Below are positions 1 to 6,224 of a DNA stretch of 6,393 bases, in pieces; positions within the stretch are counted from its first letter, which is position 1; each line of letters begins with the position of its first letter. A program made the position numbers and the translations under genes. The stretch is from Methylomonas sp. (GTDB lineage Bacteria > Pseudomonadota > Gammaproteobacteria > Methylococcales > Methylomonadaceae): positions 1 to 6,393 of the forward strand of contig JALXCS010000154.1 in NCBI GenBank assembly GCA_026990815.1, given 5' to 3'. The notes beneath the pieces were generated by a model that worked only from the letters and a program-made list of their open reading frames with translations, was not told the DNA's origin and ran no database searches.

Positions 1-161
1 TTCCTCATTCTTTGGTCGGATTGAAAAAGCTTGAACTATACATCAGCTGGCCCTTCCATTTCCATTAAAATGAATTGCACTTATGAGTTGAATCTAGGAT
101 GCTATTTTAACACTAGACCTTAAGAAAAGGATTAACGCTATTAGCTGTTACTGCACTGCAA
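1..161. other. Unassigned region upstream of recD
   Basis: No gene can be assigned here. On the plus strand, three short reading frames enter from the left edge and stop at 22-24, 32-34 and 66-68. Any of them could be the last codons of an upstream gene, and recB is the usual neighbour of recD, but none of the tails is recognisable to me. All plus frames carry stops between 69 and 161. The only promoter-like element is a weak extended -10 (TGC followed by TATTTT at 103-108) without a good -35. An AAAAGGA stretch near 126-131 resembles a ribosome binding site but lies about 30 bases before the recD ATG. Confidence 0.4.
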
Positions 162-1829
162 ATGATAAATACAGAAATTACCCCTAGTCGTCTGGATCGG
201 GCATTTGCCAGATTTTTGACCGAGAGGACCAGTTTAGATGGTGATCAAAACCAGCGGTTTTATGAACTTGTTGAACAATTATCTTTTCAGCAAAATCATG
301 GCCATAGTTGTATTGCTGTTGATCAGCAAGACCAGCAGTTGCTTTTTGATTCCGGATTGGTTTCCAGGCAAGGGGAAAGGGCGCCCTTGATAATGGATAA
401 TGGCCATCTGTTTACTCATCGATACTGGTCCTATGAAAGGCAGTTGGCAGATCAATTGTTAACGTTATATGAAAAAGAAAATACTGTTCCTAATCTGGAA
501 TCAGCACTCGACCGGTATTTTGGGTTAAAAACAGTAGAGACAGACTGGCAAAGAAAAGCCGTACAGTCAGCAGTGACAAGGGCATTTAACATCATTACCG
601 GAGGTCCGGGTACAGGCAAGACAACGACAGTGGTAAAAATTCTAGCGTTGCTGCAAGAAATAGCTCAGAAACCACTTTTGATCGCTCTAGCGGCTCCTAC
701 TGGCAAGGCGGCCATGCGTTTGCAGGAAGCCATCAGTAAAAGCAAAAAACAACTGCCTCGCTCAGATGAAATTGTCCAGCACATTCCGGAAACAGTGACG
801 ACTTTACATCGACTATTGGGCGCCAGGCCTCGTTCACCTTATTTTCATTATCATGCCAAATCGCCATTACCCCATGATTTAGTTATTGTTGATGAGGCAT
901 CTATGGTCGATTTGGCTTTAATGGCAAAGTTGGTTGACGCATTAAGGCCAAATGCCCGACTGATACTCCTGGGAGACAAGGATCAGTTGGCGTCAATAGA
1001 GGCAGGGGCAGTGTTGGCCGATTTAACCAGAGCCATGCCCGATTGTACAGTGGAATTGAAAAAATCATTTCGTTTTAATAGTCGTATCAAGCAATTTTCC
1101 GATGCGGTCAACGAACAAAATGTGGAAAAAGCCTGGAAAATGTTGCAAGCCCAGCAGGAAAATATTGTTTACTTGAAAAGTGATTTGATTGCTTTTATTA
1201 CAGAGAAACAGTATCAATATTTAAAACTGGTGAAAAAAGCCAAGCCCTTTGAAGAAATTTACCATGCTTTTTTGAATTTTCAGGTTTTATGTTCCAATCG
1301 TCATGGAAGTCATGGTACCCAGGAAATCAATATTATGGTTGAACAGCGGTTACTGGCATCTGGTCTTATCAATAAACTCGGGGAATGGTATGTAGGGAGA
1401 CCGGTAATGATCACTCAGAACAATGCAGCAATGCATTTGTATAATGGTGATGTAGGGATCTGTTTGTATGACGAAAAGCTAGGTCAGTTAATGGTGTTTT
1501 TCCAAAATGATACAGGAGTTAAAAAATACCTTCCGACACGTTTGTCACATTGTGAAACGATTTTTGCCATGACTATTCACAAGAGTCAGGGTTCGGAATT
1601 TGATGAAATACTAATTGCTTTACCACCCTTGATGAACCCAGTGCTGGGCAAAGAATTACTTTACACCGCGATAACGCGAGCCAAACAAAAAGTTATCATT
1701 GCGGCAGATAAAAATATTTTCGAACAGACCATTAAGCAAAAAACCGAGAGATTTGGCGGTCTGGCTGAGAAAATTATTGAGACAGGTTTTTCTGGTATAA
1801 ATGCAGATAATGATTTAACCGCGAATTAG
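162..1829 (+). CDS. recD: RecD, exodeoxyribonuclease V alpha subunit (5'-3' helicase)
   Basis: This is the SF1B helicase subunit of RecBCD, which unwinds and resects double-strand DNA ends before RecA-dependent repair. In the 555-residue product the helicase motifs run in order: the Q-type motif DWQRKAV (128-134), Walker A GGPGTGKTT (147-155), APTGKAA (178-184), TLHRLLGA (214-221), Walker B VDEAS (243-247), GDKDQLAS (271-278), the KSFRF arginine motif (301-305), MTIHKSQGSEF (470-480) and YTAITRAK (501-508). All the expected catalytic residues appear intact. It is about 50 residues shorter than the 608-residue E. coli protein. Most of the difference is a missing insert of roughly 35 residues after EAGAVLADL (280-288), so this is a compact form and not a broken gene. 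The ATG at 162 follows an in-frame stop at 114-116 and has no clear Shine-Dalgarno sequence. No in-frame GTG or TTG lies between that stop and the ATG. The recB gene is not visible here, so an operon with it is only inferred. Confidence 0.96.
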   Translation: MINTEITPSRLDRAFARFLTERTSLDGDQNQRFYELVEQLSFQQNHGHSCIAVDQQDQQLLFDSGLVSRQGERAPLIMDNGHLFTHRYWSYERQLADQLLTLYEKENTVPNLESALDRYFGLKTVETDWQRKAVQSAVTRAFNIITGGPGTGKTTTVVKILALLQEIAQKPLLIALAAPTGKAAMRLQEAISKSKKQLPRSDEIVQHIPETVTTLHRLLGARPRSPYFHYHAKSPLPHDLVIVDEASMVDLALMAKLVDALRPNARLILLGDKDQLASIEAGAVLADLTRAMPDCTVELKKSFRFNSRIKQFSDAVNEQNVEKAWKMLQAQQENIVYLKSDLIAFITEKQYQYLKLVKKAKPFEEIYHAFLNFQVLCSNRHGSHGTQEINIMVEQRLLASGLINKLGEWYVGRPVMITQNNAAMHLYNGDVGICLYDEKLGQLMVFFQNDTGVKKYLPTRLSHCETIFAMTIHKSQGSEFDEILIALPPLMNPVLGKELLYTAITRAKQKVIIAADKNIFEQTIKQKTERFGGLAEKIIETGFSGINADNDLTAN

Positions 1830-1847
1830 AAAAGTTCGCGGTTAAAT
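1813..1847. terminator. Shared hairpin between convergent recD and the YeeE/YedE operon
   Basis: A perfect 13-bp inverted repeat, ATTTAACCGCGAA (1813-1825) with TTCGCGGTTAAAT (1835-1847), has a 9-base loop. The recD stop codon (1827-1829) lies in the loop, and the left arm codes for the last RecD residues. The position, between two converging genes whose stops are only 32 bases apart, suggests a bidirectional transcription end. Neither side has a run of T after the stem, so intrinsic termination may be weak, or the hairpin may act by protecting the 3' ends. Confidence 0.6.
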
Positions 1848-1861
1848 TACCTGTAAAGATA

Positions 1862-2461
1862 TTAGTTTTCTGTAGATGCGCTACGAATCTGATCAGGAAG
1901 CAAAAAAGCAGCTGCCATAAAAATGATGGCTATAACGCCTGTAACAATGATGCCTGGCATGCTGAATAGGGCCGGATTTTTTGGATTGCCAGTTTCGGCC
2001 AGCGTTACTTTATTAGTCTCATTTATTGAAATAACAGAATCAAATAACCATGACATATTGTTAAGCAGCCAGCCATAACTTAGGACAAATGCCCAAGCCC
2101 CAAGAAGGCCGCCTAAAATCATAAAAATTGCGTCTTTGCGTCCTGCACCCCAGGCTGCTACCGTTGTGCCTGGGCAGTATCCGCCAAGTCCAAAGCCAAC
2201 ACCAAATATTGCACCGCCCATTATGACACCGATGTAAGAAGCTTTTACATGAATGTGGGATGCAGGGATAAATCCAATTGCCAGACCAACAAATAACAGT
2301 AAGCTTGAAAAACCAATGGCGAATAAAATTACCTTGGCAAGGTGCATATCAGTCAGACGTAAAAAACCAATAATTTTATTGGGATCAGTTGCTTGGACTT
2401 TATGTAAAACAAAACCAAATGCTCCACCAAACAGCAGGCCCAGTAAAATTTGTTTTAGCAT
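1862..2461 (-). CDS. YeeE/YedE-family membrane protein, half-size sulfur transporter subunit (second gene)
   Basis: This is a 199-residue, very hydrophobic protein of the YeeE/YedE (Sulf_transp) family, whose characterised member TsuA imports thiosulfate across the inner membrane. The diagnostic stretch GVGFGLGGYCPGT (87-99) carries the conserved cysteine C96 in a re-entrant or helical glycine-rich segment. An N-terminal DPNKIIGFLRL (26-36) matches the 'NP-KV-GFL' pattern of the family. Predicted membrane segments are roughly at 4-20, 42-63, 76-96, 111-133 and 168-188. A polar loop at about 141-166 precedes the last helix. At about 200 residues it is half the length of TsuA-type proteins (about 330-350), and it is paired with another half-size gene just upstream. 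The two probably form one transporter, like the described PmpA/PmpB pairs. The substrate is not proven. The start is secure because AGGAGG sits 8 bases before the ATG. Confidence 0.85.
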   Translation of the reverse strand: MLKQILLGLLFGGAFGFVLHKVQATDPNKIIGFLRLTDMHLAKVILFAIGFSSLLLFVGLAIGFIPASHIHVKASYIGVIMGGAIFGVGFGLGGYCPGTTVAAWGAGRKDAIFMILGGLLGAWAFVLSYGWLLNNMSWLFDSVISINETNKVTLAETGNPKNPALFSMPGIIVTGVIAIIFMAAAFLLPDQIRSASTEN

Positions 2462-2469
2462 TACTTAAT

Positions 2470-2475
2470 CCTCCT
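2470..2475 (-). promoter_or_regulatory. Strong ribosome binding site of the second YeeE/YedE gene
   Basis: On the minus strand the sequence reads TAA-T-AGGAGG-ATTAAGTA-ATG. The stop codon of the first gene is one base from a perfect AGGAGG, which is 8 bases before the next ATG. This fixes the start at 2461 and indicates tightly linked, probably coupled translation of the two subunits. Confidence 0.85.
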
Positions 2476-2476
2476 A

Positions 2477-3046
2477 TTATCGACGAAAAAGAATGATCGA
2501 GATTGGAACTGCGATGACGAAAACTCCCATTGCGAACAAATAACCGCTTAGTGATGTTTGCATCATCCCGCTCATCATGTGGCCCGAGGTGCAGCCTCCC
2601 GCCAGGCGGGCGCCAAATAAAATCATAAAACCAGCAATAAATGCTCCTGTCATACGTTTTCCCCATGACGCTCCCAGGTTTTCACTCCAAACACGAGGAA
2701 TCCATTTTTCATCGTTGGGAATTTTTGCATTACCAAATTTGGCAGCCAACCAGCCCCCGATGAACATGGCAAAAACGAAGACAAAGCCATAATTGCCGGG
2801 CTTTTTTGCCGCTTTTACATATTTTCCTTTACTTTTGTTCAGGTATGGATTCGAGCTTTTATAAATAACAGAGCCATCCTCCTGAGTAATTTCTTGCGCG
2901 AGGTCAGGGGTGATGCTACAAAATATTAAGCAGTCGGCTATGACATATTGAGTTGAAACACCAATAGGCTTGACTACTGCTGCCGCTGCAAAAAATACAA
3001 GCCCTAAAATGATGCCTCCTTTCAGCCATCCCCAGGTTTGATTCAT
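2477..3046 (-). CDS. YeeE/YedE-family membrane protein, half-size sulfur transporter subunit (first gene)
   Basis: This is a 189-residue membrane protein and the partner of the downstream YeeE/YedE half. The diagnostic motif GARLAGGCTSGHMMSG (145-160) with cysteine C152 is the classic signature of this sulfur-compound transporter family. Predicted membrane segments are about 9-30, 86-104, 132-149 and 166-186. Between the first two lies an unusually long polar, lysine-rich loop (about 36-84) with two more cysteines, C39 and C43 (DCLIFC). If the N-terminus is cytoplasmic this loop would be periplasmic, but the topology is inferred. I chose the ATG at 3046 because GGGAG lies 7 bases before it. 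The frame also offers an ATG at 3064, six codons earlier, whose upstream sequence has no good ribosome site. This is the first gene of a two-gene operon, with 15 bases to the next start. No tusA, rhodanese or regulator gene is next to it. Confidence 0.84.
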   Translation of the reverse strand: MNQTWGWLKGGIILGLVFFAAAAVVKPIGVSTQYVIADCLIFCSITPDLAQEITQEDGSVIYKSSNPYLNKSKGKYVKAAKKPGNYGFVFVFAMFIGGWLAAKFGNAKIPNDEKWIPRVWSENLGASWGKRMTGAFIAGFMILFGARLAGGCTSGHMMSGMMQTSLSGYLFAMGVFVIAVPISIILFRR

Positions 3047-3109
3047 AAGTGTTCTCCCGATCATCTTTACAGGTTGTTTTTAACAGGCATTACAAAATCA
3101 GTATAATCT

Positions 3110-3138
3110 AATATAATAACTTTAAGGTATTTTTGCAA
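3110..3138 (-). promoter_or_regulatory. Predicted sigma-70 promoter of the YeeE/YedE operon
   Basis: On the minus strand, TTGCAA (3138-3133) and TATATT (3115-3110) are separated by exactly 17 bases. Transcription would begin around 3103 and give a leader of about 55 bases before the ATG at 3046. The region is AT-rich, so another -10 such as TATACT slightly downstream is possible. No operator palindrome stands out. Confidence 0.5.
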
Positions 3139-3468
3139 GTTGCCGATTGCTACTTTATTTGGATTGATGTGTAGAGTTGGGAGGGGTATTGCCGCAGTAG
3201 AATCATCCTTAATCCGACAGCTTCTTAGCAGGAGAGCGATATATTTTGCAACCTAAGAGTCAGGGAATATGTCGAATTAATAGAAAGACTGGGGCATATT
3301 GAATAGTTCAACAAGGGAGGGTTATTTTGAAACAATGATAGTCAAGCGGTTTTTCTCAGATGTACTAAAGTATAAAAGAGACCCTATTCAGTAATTTTTT
3401 CAATATTTTTTGATAATAATTCTGTGAATTTCTGATTCCGCAGATTATAGAAAAACAGAATAACAATC
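3139..3468. other. Long intergenic region between divergent transcription units
   Basis: About 330 bases without a recognisable gene. One open stretch at 3229-3303 would encode 25 residues ending in an amphipathic REYVELIERLGHIE, but it has no start codon. It could be a decayed gene end or chance. A second scrap, ATG at 3335 to TAA at 3394, encodes 19 residues (MIVKRFFSDVLKYKRDPIQ). GGGAGGG lies upstream of it, but about 13 bases away. A TATAAA at 3371-3376 and a GATAAT near 3411-3416 are possible -10 elements for the downstream hydrolase, neither with a good -35. No repeat, tRNA or clear RNA structure was seen. Confidence 0.4.
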
Positions 3469-3481
3469 GGAGGTACAGCTG
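3469..3481 (+). promoter_or_regulatory. Ribosome binding site pointing to a CTG start for the hydrolase
   Basis: GGAGG (3469-3473) is the only strong Shine-Dalgarno sequence before the hydrolase. It lies 5 bases before a CTG (3479-3481) that is in frame with the gene, with no stop between. The nearest conventional starts, TTG at 3497 and ATG at 3506, are 23 and 32 bases from it, which is too far for normal use. Confidence 0.5.
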
Positions 3482-3496
3482 AAAGTTTTTATATTA

Positions 3497-4480
3497 TTGC
3501 GCCAAATGACGCTAGCCTTGTGTCTGATGCTCTTATTGAGTAGCTGTTCGCCGAGGGTTTACCAGTCAGGTAGCATAACTCAACAAGCACAGCTAATTGA
3601 TGACAGATTTATCACCAAAAATGGGTTTGTGTTGTCGGTAAAAAAATGGTTGCCTAAAAAAAATATTCAGGCAGTTATTATTGCACTGCATGGTTTTAAC
3701 GATTACAGTAAGTTTTTCCAGATGCCGGCAGAGTTTCTAAGCCAACATGGTATTGCCAGTTATGCCTATGACCAACGTGGGTTTGGTCAAAGTTATGCGC
3801 GTGGCTATTGGCACGGTGTTGATACGCTCACCAGTGATTTGATAACTTTTATTAATTTGGTCAAACGCAGACATCGAGACATTCCAGTCTATATTCTGGG
3901 CCATAGCATGGGAGGGGCAGTTGTTATTGCAACAATGACTCGTAAAGATGCCCCTTTGGTTGACGGGCTGATTTTGGCTGCACCTGCCGTTTGGGGACGG
4001 GCTACCATGCCATGGTATCAAACTGCATTACTTGAGGTCTTGTCCCACACAATGCCTTGGTTGACTTTAACAGGTAAGGGCTTTGAAATTATACCCTCCG
4101 ACAATATTGAAATGCTCAGAGCTCAAGGGCGCGATCCTCTCGTTATAAAAGCTACCAGGGTCGATGCCATTTATGGTTTGGCAAACTTGATGGATATTGC
4201 TTTACAAAATGCCCGTTATCTTGAAAAATACCGGACCTTGTTTTTATATGGTGAAAAAGATCAGGTTATTCCAGAAAATGCAGTCAATCGGTTTTTGCAG
4301 GATTTAAACAAGAACAGCATGGGTGATAGAACTCTGGTATTTTTCCCTGATGGCTATCATATGTTGCTTAGGGATCTACATGCAGAAACTGCCTGGCATC
4401 AAATTTGGGCTTGGATCAAGAAAAATTCCAGGCCGCTGCACACTGAAACGACTGCAGGAAGGGATAATCAGGATTTGTAA
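3497..4480 (+). CDS. Lipoprotein alpha/beta hydrolase (monoacylglycerol lipase / lysophospholipase type)
   Basis: A serine hydrolase of the S33/Hydrolase_4 group, which cleaves lipid esters such as monoacylglycerols or lysophospholipids. The exact substrate is unknown. Numbered from the TTG at 3497 (327 residues), the N-terminus is a lipoprotein signal ending in the lipobox LSSC, with C17 as the lipidated cysteine, so the enzyme is probably membrane-anchored outside the cytoplasm. The catalytic parts are complete: oxyanion region HGFNDYS (65-71), YDQRGFGQS (91-99), nucleophile elbow GHSMGG (135-140, Ser137), Asp255 in YGEKDQVIP and His288 in DGYHML. A cap region spans about 165-235. The given start is the most upstream conventional codon. 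The ribosome site favours a CTG 18 bases earlier (3479), which adds MKVFIL and a lysine to the signal peptide. The ATG at 3506 would leave no positive N-region and is unlikely. The gene is flanked by a long intergenic region and its own terminator, so it is probably transcribed alone. Confidence 0.9.
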   Translation: MRQMTLALCLMLLLSSCSPRVYQSGSITQQAQLIDDRFITKNGFVLSVKKWLPKKNIQAVIIALHGFNDYSKFFQMPAEFLSQHGIASYAYDQRGFGQSYARGYWHGVDTLTSDLITFINLVKRRHRDIPVYILGHSMGGAVVIATMTRKDAPLVDGLILAAPAVWGRATMPWYQTALLEVLSHTMPWLTLTGKGFEIIPSDNIEMLRAQGRDPLVIKATRVDAIYGLANLMDIALQNARYLEKYRTLFLYGEKDQVIPENAVNRFLQDLNKNSMGDRTLVFFPDGYHMLLRDLHAETAWHQIWAWIKKNSRPLHTETTAGRDNQDL

Positions 4481-4533
4481 AAAACAATTAAAAAATCAGG
4501 GAACTTTAGCCAAAATAAATTTTCTAATTAATG

Positions 4534-4578
4534 ATACCTGCAACAGGTATTGAACCAACCCCCCTCGAGACTTGGTTC
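4534..4578 (+). other. Two tandem hairpins in the hydrolase 3' region, possible small RNA
   Basis: Two inverted repeats precede the terminator. The first is ATACCTG (4534-4540) with CAGGTAT (4544-4550) around a 3-base CAA loop. The second is GAACCAA (4552-4558) with TTGGTTC (4572-4578) around a 13-base loop that starts with six C and includes TCGAG. With the terminator that follows, this makes three consecutive stem-loops in about 100 bases, the shape of a small RNA or a processed 3' UTR. No convincing promoter for an independent transcript was found, and it matches no RNA family I can name. Confidence 0.4.
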
Positions 4579-4580
4579 GT

Positions 4581-4630
4581 CCTCCTTCAGGTGCCATCCC
4601 CTTCTTACCTGGAGGAGGTCTCTTTTTTTT
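4581..4630 (+). terminator. Rho-independent terminator after the hydrolase
   Basis: The stem is CCTCCTTCAGGT (4581-4592) with ACCTGGAGGAGG (4607-4618): 12 pairs with one G-U wobble and a 14-base loop. It is followed by TCTC and eight T (4623-4630). It ends the hydrolase transcript and insulates proC, whose promoter lies about 80 bases further on. The right arm contains GGAGGAGG, which would be hidden in the stem. Confidence 0.9.
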
Positions 4631-4711
4631 CCTTAAACGATTAAGTTTTGTAATGTTCTTATATTAATACTGGAACACAAGAAACAGAATAAAATAAAAA
4701 CTGTTCGGGAT

Positions 4712-4720
4712 TGGTATAAT
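4712..4720 (+). promoter_or_regulatory. Extended -10 promoter of proC-yggT
   Basis: A perfect TATAAT (4715-4720) is preceded by TGG (4712-4714), giving a complete extended -10. No TTGACA-like -35 is present at 16-18 bases upstream, which is acceptable for this promoter class. Transcription would start near 4727 and leave an 85-base leader before the proC ATG. Confidence 0.65.
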
Positions 4721-4801
4721 CTTTTTCATAAAATGTCGTGAACTCCAAATTAAGATCGAGTTGGTGAACGGTAACGAAACGAAAGATTTGTCTTTTAATC
4801 T

Positions 4802-4806
4802 GAGGA
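4802..4806 (+). promoter_or_regulatory. Ribosome binding site of proC
   Basis: GAGGA sits 5 bases before the ATG at 4812 and decides that start over the in-frame GTG at 4761, which would add 17 polar residues in front of the nucleotide-binding fold. Confidence 0.8.
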
Positions 4807-4811
4807 AAAAA

Positions 4812-5639
4812 ATGCATTCAGAAAACATTGGATTTGTTGGCGGCGGCAATATGGCTGCCAGCTTGGCGAGTGGTTTGATAGCCAGTGGCCACCCAGCACA
4901 AAAAATATGGGTTTCCGATCTTGATGAAACCAAGTTACAGAGCTTGGGCAGCACTTTAAAGGTCAATATCACTATTGATAATAATGCTATTGTTAAACAC
5001 TGTGATGTATTAGTTTTGGCTGTCAAGCCGCAAGTGTTACGCTCAGTTGCGGAAAATATTTCCGGTTGTCTACAGGAGCATGATAGATTAGTTATCTCGA
5101 TCGCTGCAGGAATTAATCAACAAAGTCTGGCTAAATGGCTGGGTGATAGAATTGCTATTGTGCGTTGCATGCCAAATACCCCGGCATTAGTGCAATCTGG
5201 AGCAACCGCTTTACATGCAAATGGCAATGTTTTAGCGGAACATCGGGATTTTGCCGAGAATATTTTGCGCTCCGTGGGTATAACCGTTTGGGTAGATTCT
5301 GAATCTGAACTGGATGCCGTCACAGCATTATCAGGTAGCGGGCCGGCTTATTTTTTCCTGTTGATGGAAGCAATGCAGAAAGCTGCGATCGAAATGGGTT
5401 TGAGTGAGAAAGTTGCCAGTTTGCTGATTCAGCAAACTGCCTTGGGTGCAGCAAAAATTGCTCTGGAATCACCTGGTTCACCTGGTCGGCTCAGAGCCAA
5501 TGTCACTTCACCGGGTGGAACTACCCAGCGGGCAATCGAAGTCTTTCAGCAAGGTGGTTTTGAAGAACTGGTGGTGAATGCATTGATGGCTGCACGTGAA
5601 CGTTCAATTGAAATGTCTAAAGAATTAGGAGAAAAATAA
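4812..5639 (+). CDS. proC: Pyrroline-5-carboxylate reductase
   Basis: A cytoplasmic enzyme that reduces 1-pyrroline-5-carboxylate to L-proline with NAD(P)H, the last step of proline synthesis. The 275-residue product has nearly the same length as E. coli ProC (269). The N-terminal Rossmann fold starts at once with IGFVGGGNMAASLASGL (6-22), followed by the acidic SDLDE (35-39) at the cofactor-binding turn, VLAVKPQ (68-74), SIAAGI (96-101) and RCMPNTP (118-124). The helical C-terminal domain carries TALSGSGPAYFF (171-182) and the P5C reductase signature LRANVTSPGGTT (227-238), so it should be active. The start is fixed by GAGGA 5 bases upstream. It is transcribed with yggT, whose ATG follows the proC stop with no gap. 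The yggS gene, often upstream of proC in gammaproteobacteria, is not here: the neighbour upstream is the hydrolase with its terminator. Confidence 0.97.
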   Translation: MHSENIGFVGGGNMAASLASGLIASGHPAQKIWVSDLDETKLQSLGSTLKVNITIDNNAIVKHCDVLVLAVKPQVLRSVAENISGCLQEHDRLVISIAAGINQQSLAKWLGDRIAIVRCMPNTPALVQSGATALHANGNVLAEHRDFAENILRSVGITVWVDSESELDAVTALSGSGPAYFFLLMEAMQKAAIEMGLSEKVASLLIQQTALGAAKIALESPGSPGRLRANVTSPGGTTQRAIEVFQQGGFEELVVNALMAARERSIEMSKELGEK

Positions 5640-6215
5640 ATGGGTGCAAGTTATCTTACTGATCCGGTCATTTTTTTGATCGACACGTTGGTATCACTGT
5701 ATATTCTGGCAGTCGTTCTGCGTTTTTTGTTGCAATGGACTGGCGCTGAATATCGTAACCCCATATCCCAGTTTCTGGTCAAAATAACTCATCCTCCATT
5801 AAAAATCCTGCGTCGCTATATTCCGGCAATTGGCAAGATTGATACTGCTTCGGTAGTATTTGCGTTGATTCTGCAAATGGCCGCAGATTACAGCATTCTT
5901 ATGTTAAAAGGGGTTACTGCTGGTTTTGGTGCGCTTTTTGTTTTGTCTTTTTCGCAACTGGTTTCTCTGGTTATCAACATATTTGTTTTTGCGGTAATAG
6001 CTAGGGCAATTTTAAGCTGGATCAGCCCCGGAGCGTATAACCCCGCAACCTCGATTTTACATAGCTTGACGGAGCCACTGTTGAATACCTGCCGCCGGAT
6101 TATTCCAGACCTGGGAGGTCTGGATCTGTCGCCGTTAATTGCGTTATTACTTTTGCAATTGGCAAAAATGCTGATTCTTCCACCAATACAACATCTTGCC
6201 ACTATCCTGGGATAA
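5640..6215 (+). CDS. yggT: YggT-family integral membrane protein
   Basis: This 191-residue inner-membrane protein consists of two tandem YGGT repeats, the usual layout in gammaproteobacteria. Repeat one carries LRFLLQWTGAEYRNPISQFL (27-46) and PPLKILRRYIP (52-62). Repeat two has the matching ARAILSWISPGAYNPATSIL (121-140) and EPLLNTCRRIIP (145-156). Four main hydrophobic segments lie at about 10-31, 70-90, 97-125 and 163-183. The biochemical role is not settled. Family members have been linked to osmotic or cation stress and, in plastids and cyanobacteria, to membrane or nucleoid organisation. The gene starts directly after the proC stop, with AGGAG inside the end of proC, so translation is probably coupled. 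This proC-yggT pairing is common and supports both names. Confidence 0.94.
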   Translation: MGASYLTDPVIFLIDTLVSLYILAVVLRFLLQWTGAEYRNPISQFLVKITHPPLKILRRYIPAIGKIDTASVVFALILQMAADYSILMLKGVTAGFGALFVLSFSQLVSLVINIFVFAVIARAILSWISPGAYNPATSILHSLTEPLLNTCRRIIPDLGGLDLSPLIALLLLQLAKMLILPPIQHLATILG

Positions 6216-6224
6216 CATTCAACG

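Noticed and set aside
2400..2666. An 88-codon minus-strand reading frame overlapping both YeeE/YedE genes
   Set aside because: It spans the junction of two well-supported genes in another frame. Its product, rich in Arg, His and Trp, matches nothing and is a shadow frame.
3737..4021. A 94-codon minus-strand frame inside the hydrolase
   Set aside because: It is opposite the catalytic core of the hydrolase and encodes an unremarkable composition without motifs.
4534..4618. tRNA gene on the minus strand (a GGTTCAATACC resembling a T-arm)
   Set aside because: The flanking bases do not form the T-stem, acceptor stem or anticodon arm. The hairpins fit better as a plus-strand 3' region.
4761..4811. 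N-terminal extension of ProC from a GTG start
   Set aside because: The added 17 residues are polar and precede the Rossmann fold, which in this family starts within a few residues of the N-terminus. The ATG at 4812 has its own GAGGA at 5 bases.
4581..4811. Riboswitch or attenuator controlling proC
   Set aside because: The terminator ends before a perfect extended -10 promoter, so it belongs to the hydrolase transcript. The 85-base proC leader shows no strong competing hairpins.
5888..6202. A 104-codon minus-strand frame inside yggT
   Set aside because: It lies wholly opposite a gene with clear family motifs, has no ribosome site that I could see, and looks like a shadow frame.
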